Positions 32,321-39,968 of a stretch of 46,730 bases of DNA are shown piece after piece. The DNA lies in the NCBI GenBank assembly GCA_025060675.1, contig JANXBI010000053.1:1-46730 (forward strand). The letters are read 5' to 3'. Position 1 is the stretch's first letter. Each line of letters begins with the position of its first letter. The DNA is from Candidatus Caldatribacterium sp. Lineage in GTDB: Bacteria > Atribacterota > Atribacteria > Atribacterales > Caldatribacteriaceae. Below the pieces are notes generated by a model. The model had not been told where the DNA came from, made no database searches, and saw only the letters and a list, made by a program, of their open reading frames with translations. Position numbers and translations under genes: made by a program.

Positions 32321-33201
32321 TACACGAGCCCCCTTTCCACAAGGTCCCGGAGAAAAGCCCGAAACTCGCAGGCCAGATCTTGTCGTCTGAGGGCAAAAGC
32401 CACATTCGCTTTAAGGTATCCGAGTTTACTCCCCACCCCAAAGTACTCCCCTTCAAAACAGTACCCGTACATTGGTTCCTTCCCAAGGAGCTTCCTTAAA
32501 GCATCGGTGAGCTGAATTTCTCCTCCTTTCCCAGGGCGTGTTTCTGCAAGAGCTTCAAAAATCGAGGGAGGAAGGAGATACCGGCCCACTACGGCAAGGT
32601 TCGAGGGAGCCTCATGGGGTTCAGGTTTTTCCACAAGGTCCTCGATTCGGTACAAGCGTGGCGCTACTTCTTGCCCTTTTACAATCCCCCACTGGGAAAC
32701 CTCATTTCGCGGAACCTCAATAAGCGCAACGTATACCCCTGGACACGCAGAAAAAAGGCGGAGCATTTGAGCAAGACAGGGTGGGTCACTCACAATAATA
32801 TCATCGGGGAGGAGCACCGCAAAGGGTTCGTCTCCAACAAATGCTCTTGCCTGGAACACAGCGTCTCCAAGACCTCGAGGGGATTTCTGTCGAACGTAGA
32901 AAATCTGGGCAGAATTTGCCACACTCCGAACCTCTTCAAGGAGGTGTTCTTTCCCCCGGCTCTTCAGCTCGTACTCAAGCTCTACGGCAAAGTCAAAGTA
33001 ATCCTCAATGGCACGCTTTCCTCGCCCAGTCACAAAAAGAAGATTCTCAATTCCTGAGGCAATCGCCTCCTCTACCACATACTGAACCGCTGGCCGATCG
33101 ACTATAGGGAGCATCTCTTTGGGTTGGGTCTTTGTTGCCGGCAAAAGCCGCACACCCAGTCCAGCTACCGGGAAAACCGCCTTCCTAATTCTTTTCCCCA
33201 T
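32320..33201 (-). CDS. galU: UTP-glucose-1-phosphate uridylyltransferase
   Basis: Makes UDP-glucose for glycan and polysaccharide synthesis. The 293 residues begin IRKAVFPVAGLGVRLLPATKTQPKEMLPIVDRPAVQYVVEEAIASGIE, the nucleotidyltransferase pattern with the activating Lys and Arg, and contain FVTGRGKRAIEDYFD and LLPDDIIV, then EKPEPHEAPSNLAVVGRYLLPP, all characteristic of GalU. The ATG is preceded by GGGAGGGG and lies inside the end of the DUF5317 gene (17-base overlap); its stop overlaps the next start. Confidence 0.96.
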   Translation of the reverse strand: MGKRIRKAVFPVAGLGVRLLPATKTQPKEMLPIVDRPAVQYVVEEAIASGIENLLFVTGRGKRAIEDYFDFAVELEYELKSRGKEHLLEEVRSVANSAQIFYVRQKSPRGLGDAVFQARAFVGDEPFAVLLPDDIIVSDPPCLAQMLRLFSACPGVYVALIEVPRNEVSQWGIVKGQEVAPRLYRIEDLVEKPEPHEAPSNLAVVGRYLLPPSIFEALAETRPGKGGEIQLTDALRKLLGKEPMYGYCFEGEYFGVGSKLGYLKANVAFALRRQDLACEFRAFLRDLVERGLV

Positions 33202-33736
33202 TCCCCTCCCCCTTTCGAAGGTAGTGGAAAAGGATCAGGAAAACCCCAATACCAAGGAGGTAATCCCCAGCGCTGACCACAAAAGGACGTCGGAAGACGA
33301 GGGAAAAGTACGGGAGAAGGTCGCCGAGGAAATGCAAACGCGTTGTTTCCCCCATGAGAACGTACTCAGGATACACGCCACGTTGCAAGCGGTCGGCAAT
33401 CGCAAAAAGGCCAAGGCGTACCGCCATCTCCTTTGAGGCAGGCATTCGACCACCGTTTACCGCAACAACCAAGAAATTACAGAAAGCTCCAAGGGCGACA
33501 AAGGGCATTCCAAAGAGACGAAGACCAAAGAGCGTCCCCACGAAAACCAGTGCCATCCCAACAGTTTGGAAAAGGGGGACAAGGCGCTCCGAAAACCCTA
33601 GGGCAAAAAAGCGTACCGAAAAACCTGCAACCACAAGCCAAAAGAACATCAGAGGAATCTGAGACAAGCGTGCCAGCTTCCCGCCAAAGAGAAGACCAAG
33701 TAAAAGCCCTGCGAGGAAAAAGTCAACAAGCATCAT
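33185..33736 (-). CDS. DUF5317 membrane protein
   Basis: Membrane protein of unknown function, 183 residues with about five membrane segments. The conserved C-terminal portion NFLVVAVNGGRMPASKE, then ETTRLHFLGDLLP and SAGDYLLGIGVFLILFHYL, is what I recognise as DUF5317, a family found in Firmicutes and relatives. I take the first of two adjacent ATG codons (33736), 8 bases after GGAGAA, which makes it overlap the HD-GYP stop by 14 bases. Tight coupling to an HD-GYP gene hints at a link to signalling or cell envelope, but no role is known. Confidence 0.82.
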   Translation of the reverse strand: MMLVDFFLAGLLLGLLFGGKLARLSQIPLMFFWLVVAGFSVRFFALGFSERLVPLFQTVGMALVFVGTLFGLRLFGMPFVALGAFCNFLVVAVNGGRMPASKEMAVRLGLFAIADRLQRGVYPEYVLMGETTRLHFLGDLLPYFSLVFRRPFVVSAGDYLLGIGVFLILFHYLRKGEGNGEKN

Positions 33737-34979
33737 AAGACCATTCTCCAGAGTGCACGATGTTTCTGAGGACAGCAAGAACCTCCGGATCAAAGTGCCC
33801 TTCTTCCTCGTTCTCCATGATGGTCAGGGCTTCTTCTACCGTATACGCTCGCCGGTATGGGCGTTCCGAGGTAAGTGCATCGAATACGTCAGCAACAGCC
33901 ACAATTCGCGCCTCGAGTGGAATTTCTTCCTTACACTTTCCGTGAGGGTATCCTCTACCGTTACACCGCTCATGATGGCTCAAAATGACCTCAGCCACTT
34001 GATGGAGGAAGTTCACGTCTTTCACAATCCGGTATCCGATGAGGGGATGTTCTTGAACAACCCGGTACTCCTCAGGACTGAGCCGTCCTGGCTTGCTGAG
34101 GATGACATCGGTGATGCCAATCTTCCCCACGTCATGGAGAATCGCCGCGTATTCGACAATCTCTTTCTGTTTTCCTGAGAGACGCAAATGGTCCGCAATC
34201 CGAAGAGCAAGTTTAGCCACCCGAGCAGAATGTCCCCGAGTATAGGGATCCTTCGCATCCACCGCAGCAGTCAACGCCCGCAAGAGCTCAAGATGCATAC
34301 GCTTGGTGTCCACAAAGAGCTTAAAAGAGTACCGAGCAACGAGAAGGGGCAAGAAGAAAAGGGCAATCCCCACGTAACCCACATAGGTGTAGACGAAGTA
34401 CAAAAGGAGGGAAAAGGGAAAGAGGGCAAAATATTGAAGCAGGATCCCATTGACACTCTGTTTCCAAATAACGGAAAAAGGCGTACTGGTGCTTAAGGAT
34501 ACTACACCAAGAACGAGCAACAAGTTGCACAGAAAAAAAGTCCCAATCGACGCTCCTACCGCAAGGTAAAAGCCGGGTTCCTCCCAGTGGAAACCGTATC
34601 CCCCAAGACGCTCAAAAACAAGTCCAGAAAGGAAGGCAGAGATGGCGTATTGAGAACCGTTGAAAAGACCCTTGTGCCACCCCGAACGGAGAGTTCCCAA
34701 AAAGGCTGCTACGAACGCCACAAACGACGCAAGATGAGGGGAAGAAAGGAGGATGACAGCGTACAAAGGGGCAAAGCTCACCGAAATCGCTGTCTGAGGC
34801 TGAAGGTATACAGGGAGGAGCTCAGCCACAAGGGTAAGGGTGGTGAAAACACAAAAAAGCGAAAGAATCGATGGCGAGTAAGACAAACCAGCAAAGGAAA
34901 GAACAAGAACAATAGCCCCGAACCCAACAACACATCCTAAGTAAACAAAAAAGAAAGCTCTTTTCTTTGCACGTTCCAT
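33723..34979 (-). CDS. Membrane HD-GYP domain phosphohydrolase
   Basis: Probable cyclic-di-GMP phosphodiesterase or related signalling hydrolase, 418 residues. About the first 225 residues form seven to eight membrane segments with no ligand domain I can name; the rest (about 235-415) is HD-GYP: DAKDPYTRGHSARVAKLALRIA, catalytic HDVGKIGI, HPLIGYRI, HHERCNGRGYP (the GYP motif) and ADVFDALTSERPYR. Starts with ATG; the 3' end overlaps the DUF5317 gene. The gene follows a short peptide ORF and duplicated sequence (34986-35160). Confidence 0.94.
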   Translation of the reverse strand: MERAKKRAFFFVYLGCVVGFGAIVLVLSFAGLSYSPSILSLFCVFTTLTLVAELLPVYLQPQTAISVSFAPLYAVILLSSPHLASFVAFVAAFLGTLRSGWHKGLFNGSQYAISAFLSGLVFERLGGYGFHWEEPGFYLAVGASIGTFFLCNLLLVLGVVSLSTSTPFSVIWKQSVNGILLQYFALFPFSLLLYFVYTYVGYVGIALFFLPLLVARYSFKLFVDTKRMHLELLRALTAAVDAKDPYTRGHSARVAKLALRIADHLRLSGKQKEIVEYAAILHDVGKIGITDVILSKPGRLSPEEYRVVQEHPLIGYRIVKDVNFLHQVAEVILSHHERCNGRGYPHGKCKEEIPLEARIVAVADVFDALTSERPYRRAYTVEEALTIMENEEEGHFDPEVLAVLRNIVHSGEWSYDAC

Positions 34980-34985
34980 TGTTTG

Positions 34986-35160
34986 CCGCTACCCCGAGGG
35001 TGGGCCAACGGAGGAACCGCGAAAGTCACCTCCAAGTGAAACCAGCCCCGCTGGCGATGATGACCGCCAGAAGGCCAAGGAGCACGCTCAAGACCTTCGC
35101 CATCGCAAACCCTCCTTCGGACTTTTCTCATCCCCTTCCGCTACCCAGGGATGGCCACCG
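34986..35160 (-). repeat. Imperfect direct repeat flanking a 25-residue peptide ORF
   Basis: CCGCTACCCCGAGGGTGGGC continuing to 35011 (34986-35011) and CCGCTACCCAGGGATGGCCA continuing to 35160 (35138-35160) are two related copies in the same orientation. They bracket the peptide ORF at 35026-35103. On the minus (coding) strand each copy contains GG(T/C)..CC..GGGTAGCGG and can fold into a short stem, so they may be RNA elements. Confidence 0.45.
35026..35103 (-). CDS. 25-residue hydrophobic peptide upstream of HD-GYP gene
   Basis: The ORF begins with ATG 6 bases after a strong AAGGAGGG ribosome site (complement of 35110-35117), better than that of many real genes here. The product starts MAKVLSVLLGLLAVIIASGA and ends GFTWR: a single hydrophobic segment with a positively charged residue at each end, as in small membrane proteins. 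It is in the middle of a tightly packed operon, between the 225-residue unknown and the HD-GYP gene. No family known to me; too short for similarity to be decisive. Confidence 0.5.
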   Translation of the reverse strand: MAKVLSVLLGLLAVIIASGAGFTWR

Positions 35161-35172
35161 CTCCGCTCGGAA

Positions 35173-35850
35173 TTACGAAGAAACCGTTGGCCCACCCTCT
35201 TCCTCCTCGAAGCGTTCTATGTGGAACACGAGCTTACGGTTCACCGCATCAAGTGTTGCTCGCGCAACAGCTTCATAAATATCTTCCCGCACTAAAGCCG
35301 TCCCAACAAGGAGATCTTCTTCCTTCCGCGCCCCTGCCCGAGCATAATCCACAAACGTCAGCACAACCTCTATCTCCCCAAGGTGGTGCGTTGAGACATT
35401 ATGGAGCATAAAGAGCGTGTCGCCCACAATCTGGTTGAGGCAGTTTAAGGTCGCCCTGGCCACCAGGAAGGCATGGCTTCGAACCCGCGAAGCGTTTTCC
35501 GTTGCCACACCTTTGTAAATCCGCTCACCAAGCTTTACTTCGACTTCGACTTGAACAGTGTCAAGGGTTTTCCTCCACCCAAGGCCCCAGAGGACAAGAC
35601 GCGGCACGAACCATTTTGTCTCTTCCGCAACATCAAAGGTGACCACGCTGATTTTCTTGTGGTCGACATCGATACCAAAGCGGGCCTTGAGAAGTGTCTC
35701 GATATCTCGGACAAGGAGCTTAGGGGATTTCGTCGGACGGGCAAGAACATGGACCTCCTCAACGCTTGTCTCGCCAACAACCTTCGCGTTAAGGACACCC
35801 TCAAGACATTCAATAGCCTTCTCCAAGGCTTTAGTGTCGAGCTTTGCCAT
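35173..35850 (-). CDS. Conserved protein of unknown function (225 residues)
   Basis: A cytoplasmic protein without membrane segments. The N-terminal 75 residues (LEKAIECLEGVLNAKVVGETSVEEVHVLARPTKSPK, RDIETLLKARFGIDVDHKKISVV) resemble a short alpha/beta domain I have seen at the start of unnamed proteins in Firmicutes and relatives. The remainder looks like two beta-alpha repeats (VQVEVEVKLGERIYKG ... and GEIEVVLTFVDYARAGARKEEDLLVGTALV) of a similar kind. Acidic C-terminus (RFEEEEGGPT). ATG lies two bases after the HPF stop, with no strong ribosome site, so translation is probably coupled. I do not know its function. Confidence 0.8.
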   Translation of the reverse strand: MAKLDTKALEKAIECLEGVLNAKVVGETSVEEVHVLARPTKSPKLLVRDIETLLKARFGIDVDHKKISVVTFDVAEETKWFVPRLVLWGLGWRKTLDTVQVEVEVKLGERIYKGVATENASRVRSHAFLVARATLNCLNQIVGDTLFMLHNVSTHHLGEIEVVLTFVDYARAGARKEEDLLVGTALVREDIYEAVARATLDAVNRKLVFHIERFEEEEGGPTVSS

Positions 35851-35852
35851 GC

Positions 35853-36392
35853 TCAGTACACGAGGTCAATGAGTCCGTAATTCCCATCCTTCCTTTTATA
35901 TACCACTTGGACCTTATCCCTATCAAGGTCTTTGAAAACAAAAAAGGTGTGGCCCAAAAGCTCCATTTGGAGAATCGCATCCTCAAGGCTCATGGGGCGA
36001 AGGACGAATTCTTTAACCTTCACTACCCGATCAGTAACGCTTGTCTCTTTTTCCTCTTCCTCCGGAATTCCCTCAAGAGCCACAAGCTCCTCTTTCCTCA
36101 AGAGCCCCTTTCGCTCCAGCTTCTCCTTGTGACGCTTTACCTGCCGCTCGAGTTTGTCAAGGACCTCGTCAAAGGCTGTCCTCCAGTCTGGACCCTCTCC
36201 CTCCCCTCGGAGGACGACACCACTTGCTGTCATGGTCACCTCGACCCGGATACGGCCACGTTCCTCGTAGAAATGCACTGTGGCATCGAGAATACGTTTG
36301 AAGAAGCGCTCGAGTTTGGCAAGCTTTTTTGTTACGTGATCCCGGATAAACTCCGTAATCTCAATGTTTTTCCCTCGCACAACGATGTCCAT
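35853..36392 (-). CDS. hpf: Ribosome hibernation promoting factor, long form
   Basis: Binds the 30S subunit and, in the long form, dimerises ribosomes to 100S particles in stationary phase. The 179-residue product has an N-terminal HPF/RaiA domain (MDIVVRGKNIEITEFIRDHVTKKLAKLERFF, DATVHFYEERGRIRVEVTM) and, after an acidic linker near 100-120, the C-terminal dimerisation domain (VKVKEFVLRPMSLEDAILQMELLGHTFFVFKD and VVYKRKDGNYGLIDLVY). ATG after GGGGAGGTTGAGGC. It follows the PfkB kinase gene by 18 bases, so sugar status could reach its expression through the shared transcript. Confidence 0.96.
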   Translation of the reverse strand: MDIVVRGKNIEITEFIRDHVTKKLAKLERFFKRILDATVHFYEERGRIRVEVTMTASGVVLRGEGEGPDWRTAFDEVLDKLERQVKRHKEKLERKGLLRKEELVALEGIPEEEEKETSVTDRVVKVKEFVLRPMSLEDAILQMELLGHTFFVFKDLDRDKVQVVYKRKDGNYGLIDLVY

Positions 36393-36410
36393 TGCCTCAA
36401 CCTCCCCACA

Positions 36411-37346
36411 TCAGAGAATCGGCTCCACAAGAACGACTTCCTCACACCGTCGGACCATCGCCAGGTCAAAAATCCCAGCTCCTCTCACAAAGGTATTTGC
36501 TAAGCCACAAGCCGTCCCAAAGCGAAGAGCATCCACGAACGGAGCTCCTTCAGAAAGGCGAAAGACCATGGCACCAACAAGGGTATCTCCTGAGCCAATG
36601 AAGTACTCTCCGTGAAACGCTTCTCGTAAGCGGACAAGCCAACGTCTCCCCTGATACCCTGCAACAATCCCCCGAGGGCCGTCAGAGAGAACAACACACT
36701 CTACACCCTTTTCCTCAAAAAGCGCTACGGCTTTGAGTTTGTCTTCGAGAGACTGGATGGGAAAACCGAGGACTTCCTCTGCCTCCCTCGCGTTTGGTTT
36801 TACCATAAAGAGGGGAGTTTGCAAAGCTCTCCTTAGGGGTTCTCCCGAGGTATCTACGATGACCTTTGCTCCCCTTAGGCACCCCCTTTTAGCACATTCT
36901 GCGTACCAGTCAAGACGCATCCCTCGGGCGAGGGATCCAGAAAGAATGAGGTAATCACCCTCCCTAAGGCGGGCTTCAAGAAAATCAAGAAGGAGAGAGG
37001 CCGCCTTTAAAGGAACAAGGGGGCCTGGTTCATTAATAACCGTGTGGCGCTTGACCCTCTCCTCGTGGAGCACTGTCGTAATCCGGGTGTCTGTATCCAC
37101 AGGAAAGACGAGGTATTCAAGACCCTCTTTGCTGAGGCATTCTTCGACGATGTCCCCCACCTTCCCCCCTAGGAAAAGGAGCAACTTCGCTCTCCCACCC
37201 ACAGTATGTATCGCCCGCGCCACGTTCACGCCCTTCCCCCCGGCAGTTACCGTAACCTCCCGGGCTCGATGCACCTCATCAAGGACAATCTCCTCAAGAA
37301 CCAGCAACCTGTCCAGCGCCGGATTCACACAAACCACAAAAATCAT
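36411..37346 (-). CDS. PfkB-family kinase, 1-phosphofructokinase/tagatose-6-phosphate kinase type
   Basis: Sugar-phosphate kinase of 311 residues. The FruK/LacC group is shown by the start VVCVNPALDRLLVLEEI, by TAGGKGVNVARAI (PfkB motif 1), KPNAREAEEVLG, VVLSDGPRGIVA and the C-terminal motif with catalytic Asp in GSGDTLVGAMVF. It is read from an ATG overlapping the stop of the other PfkB gene (ATGA). Third of three kinases in a row (xylulokinase, fructokinase-like, this), which suggests it phosphorylates a sugar phosphate made by one of the others. No aldolase is beside it, so the exact substrate is uncertain. Confidence 0.88.
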   Translation of the reverse strand: MIFVVCVNPALDRLLVLEEIVLDEVHRAREVTVTAGGKGVNVARAIHTVGGRAKLLLFLGGKVGDIVEECLSKEGLEYLVFPVDTDTRITTVLHEERVKRHTVINEPGPLVPLKAASLLLDFLEARLREGDYLILSGSLARGMRLDWYAECAKRGCLRGAKVIVDTSGEPLRRALQTPLFMVKPNAREAEEVLGFPIQSLEDKLKAVALFEEKGVECVVLSDGPRGIVAGYQGRRWLVRLREAFHGEYFIGSGDTLVGAMVFRLSEGAPFVDALRFGTACGLANTFVRGAGIFDLAMVRRCEEVVLVEPIL

Positions 37347-38335
37347 GCAACTTGACCCTCAAGGAAAACCTCAACTTCTTCCTGTGTCGGCAAAGCAGGA
37401 ATAGCACCCTTTTTCGTTGTCGTCAACGCACCTACGGCGTTTGCTCGACGAGCCGCATGGTAGAGAACATCCCGGGGGATTTCTCGACCATCGCGAATGT
37501 CCCCCCAGAACATGTAGAGCGAGCTCAGAAGTCCTGCCACAAAACCATCCCCTGCTCCAGTGGTATCCACCGTGGCTACCGAGAACCCAGGGACCTCAAG
37601 GCGCTCCTTCCCACAGAGGATAAGACATCCTCTTTTCCCCAAGGTCACAGCAATGAGAGGAACGTGGTAACGCTCCCGCAGAAAGGCCAAAGCTTCCTCA
37701 AGGTCTCCGGTTCCAGCGATGAAACAAGCCTCCTCCTCGTTGACTTTGAGGATATGAGTCCTCTCAACACCCTGACGCATTCGAAAACGTGCCTCTTCAG
37801 GCTCTTTCCAAAGCTGCAGTCGCAAGTTCGGGTCAAAAGAGATAAGGTACCCATACTTCTGTGCAAGCCCCAGAGCCTTGAGAGTTGCACTACAGGAGGG
37901 CTCATGGGTCATGGTGATCGACCCAAAATGGAATACCCCACTTCCCCGGAAGCATTCTTCGTCAATGTCGCTTTGGTCAAGGAGCGTATCCGCTCCTGGG
38001 TCTCGATAGAACACGAAATCCCGCTCTCCTTCCTTGGTGAGAGAGACGAAAGCCAGAGTAGTCTTGGCCTTCTCAGTCATGGTGAGGAACTTCGTATGGA
38101 CGCCGTTTCGTGCAAGGGTCTCCCGAAGGAACTCTCCAAACGCATCCTTCCCGACTTTCCCGATGAAATACGTTTCAATCCCGAGTTTGGCAAGTCCCAC
38201 GGCAACATTTGCTGGAGCCCCACCAGGGGCTTTCTCAAACCCTGGAGCATCCTTCAAGGCCACACCGCTTACCGTAGAGACAAAATCGATGAGAAGCTCG
38301 CCAAGACATATCGCTTTTTTGTCAAGAGAGACCAA
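37343..38335 (-). CDS. PfkB-family carbohydrate kinase, fructokinase-like
   Basis: ATP-dependent sugar kinase of 330 residues. Motifs: CLGELLIDFVS at the N-terminus, GGAPANVAVGLAKLG (PfkB motif 1), SFDPNLRLQLW, KVNEEEACFI, and VDTTGAGDGFVAGLLSSLY with the catalytic Asp; the wording is closest to fructokinases (ScrK/KdgK-like). The start is best placed at a TTG one base after the xylulokinase stop, with GGGGTGAG 5 bases upstream; a GTG at 38344 inside the previous gene is the alternative. The open frame runs further up but only as a shadow of the previous gene. Confidence 0.88.
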   Translation of the reverse strand: MVSLDKKAICLGELLIDFVSTVSGVALKDAPGFEKAPGGAPANVAVGLAKLGIETYFIGKVGKDAFGEFLRETLARNGVHTKFLTMTEKAKTTLAFVSLTKEGERDFVFYRDPGADTLLDQSDIDEECFRGSGVFHFGSITMTHEPSCSATLKALGLAQKYGYLISFDPNLRLQLWKEPEEARFRMRQGVERTHILKVNEEEACFIAGTGDLEEALAFLRERYHVPLIAVTLGKRGCLILCGKERLEVPGFSVATVDTTGAGDGFVAGLLSSLYMFWGDIRDGREIPRDVLYHAARRANAVGALTTTKKGAIPALPTQEEVEVFLEGQVA

Positions 38336-38336
38336 G

Positions 38337-39866
38337 CTACTCACCCCACTCAGCAATTCTCCGGTAAAAAGGTGCCAGAGCTGGATAGAGGTCTCTCCAA
38401 ATACGGTAAAGGCGCTCGTACCGAGCCACAAGATCATCATCTGGGAGGACTTTGTCGGTGACTGCTACGGCCTTTGCACAGGCCTCTTCAACATTCCGGA
38501 AAGCCCCCTTTCCAACAGCGGCAAGGAGCGCCGCCCCAAATGCCGGACCCTCATCCACCTTTACCCCAAAAAGCGGTACCTGGTACACCGACGCCTGGAT
38601 TTTCCGCCAGAGACGGCTTCGCGCTCCTCCTCCTATGGCTCGGACTTCCTCAACAGGGATACCCATCTCCTTGATGATTTCAAAGGAGTCCCGCATGCCG
38701 AAGGTGACTCCTTCCATAACTGCTCGCACAAGGTCATTTTTCCGGTGTTTCAGAGTGAGGCCAAAAAAGACACCCCGCGCAAAGGGGTCCGCATGCGGTG
38801 TCCGTTCTCCAGTGAGATAAGGAAGAAAGAGGAGTCCTTCCGCCCCAGGGAGAGACTTTTCCGCCTCTTCACTCAAGAGCTCATAGGCATCCTTTTCAAG
38901 GAGGAGTGCCAAGTTCTTCTCCTCAAGACCCAGGACATCCCGGAACCAACGGAGCGATCCCCCAGCAGAGAGCATCACCCCCATGACATGCCACTTACCC
39001 GGGACTGCGTGGCAGAAGGTGTGTACCCGCCCTTTTTGGTCAACCCGAACTTCGTCGCTGAAGGCAAAGACCACTCCCGAGGTTCCAAGGCTTGCCGAGA
39101 CAAGGCCTGGTTTCACAATGCCTGTACCAATGGCTCCCGCAGCGTTATCTCCGCCTCCGGCAACGATGACAACATCATCCCGCATACCCAGAACACTGGC
39201 GACGTCCTTCCGCAAGCGACCAGTAACTTCTGGAGATTCAAAGGAAGGTGGGAACCAGGAAGGGGAAAAATCAAGGGCCTGAATGAGTTCCAAGGACCAC
39301 GTTCTTTTGGGGACGTCAAAGAGTGACGTCCCTGAAGCATCAGACACATCGGTAGCGAACTCCCCAGAGAGGCGGAAACGCACATAATCTTTGGGAAGGA
39401 GCACCTTGGCAATCCTTGCATACACCTCGGGCTCGTTGTTCTTCACCCAGAGAATCTTAGGAGCGGTGAAACCTGGAAGCACCGGATTGCAGTTGATTCG
39501 CATGATACGTTCAAATCCCACCCGCTCAGTCATCTCCTGGCACTCTCGAGCAGTACGCTGATCGCACCAGAGAATCGCAGGGCGCAGCACTTCCCCCTTC
39601 TCGTCCAAGAAAACCGAACCGTGCATCTGCCCAGTGAGACCAATACCTGAGACGTCCTTTGGGTTCACCCCAGAGACCTCAAAGACCTTCTTGAGCGCTT
39701 GCAGAGTTCCTTGCCACCAGTCCTCTGGGTTTTGCTCTGCCCAGTTTGGACGAGGGGTGTACAGAGGATATTCGGCAACGCTCTTCCCTCTCAACTCACC
39801 TTCCGCATCGATAAGGACAACCTTGCATCCAGTTGTGCCCACATCAATCCCGAGGAAGTATTCCAT
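38337..39866 (-). CDS. xylB: Xylulokinase (FGGY family)
   Basis: Phosphorylates D-xylulose to xylulose-5-phosphate, feeding the pentose phosphate route. The 509-residue product has the family length and the xylulokinase signature GLTGQMHG at 76-83, phosphate-binding FLGIDVGTTGCKVVLID at the N-terminus, ILWCDQRTARECQEM, GGGDNAAGAIGTGIV with the catalytic Asp near 236, and GGGARSRLWRKIQASV. The ATG at 39866 follows GGAGGTGAGGGAGGGA; the longer frame upstream is spurious. No xylose isomerase is in the window. First gene of the run of three kinases; it diverges from the sigma-54 activator gene across 102 bases. Confidence 0.94.
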   Translation of the reverse strand: MEYFLGIDVGTTGCKVVLIDAEGELRGKSVAEYPLYTPRPNWAEQNPEDWWQGTLQALKKVFEVSGVNPKDVSGIGLTGQMHGSVFLDEKGEVLRPAILWCDQRTARECQEMTERVGFERIMRINCNPVLPGFTAPKILWVKNNEPEVYARIAKVLLPKDYVRFRLSGEFATDVSDASGTSLFDVPKRTWSLELIQALDFSPSWFPPSFESPEVTGRLRKDVASVLGMRDDVVIVAGGGDNAAGAIGTGIVKPGLVSASLGTSGVVFAFSDEVRVDQKGRVHTFCHAVPGKWHVMGVMLSAGGSLRWFRDVLGLEEKNLALLLEKDAYELLSEEAEKSLPGAEGLLFLPYLTGERTPHADPFARGVFFGLTLKHRKNDLVRAVMEGVTFGMRDSFEIIKEMGIPVEEVRAIGGGARSRLWRKIQASVYQVPLFGVKVDEGPAFGAALLAAVGKGAFRNVEEACAKAVAVTDKVLPDDDLVARYERLYRIWRDLYPALAPFYRRIAEWGE

Positions 39867-39919
39867 TCCCTCCCTCACCTCCAGAGGCTTCTTGCAGGAT
39901 TGTACCATATTTTCTCCCC

Positions 39920-39949
39920 TTGCATTTCTCTCCCCAGGGTGGTTATATA
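39920..39949 (+). promoter_or_regulatory. Promoter of the sigma-54 activator gene
   Basis: TTGCAT (39920-39925) and TATATA (39944-39949; or TTATAT at 39943) are 17-18 bases apart, followed by GGAGAGGGGGCGAAAGGT and the ATG at 39969. Leader about 15 bases. Confidence 0.5.
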
Positions 39950-39968
39950 AGGAGAGGGGGCGAAAGGT

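Noticed and set aside
38034..39326. 430-codon plus-strand open frame (and a 369-codon one at 37352-38461)
   Set aside because: Both are antisense to xylulokinase and PfkB genes with complete motifs; products look random.
39894..39907. Sigma-54-like element on the minus strand upstream of xylB (GG and GC boxes)
   Set aside because: The GG to GC distance is 9 bases instead of the strict 10, and the sequence is as well explained by a TACAAT -10 box.
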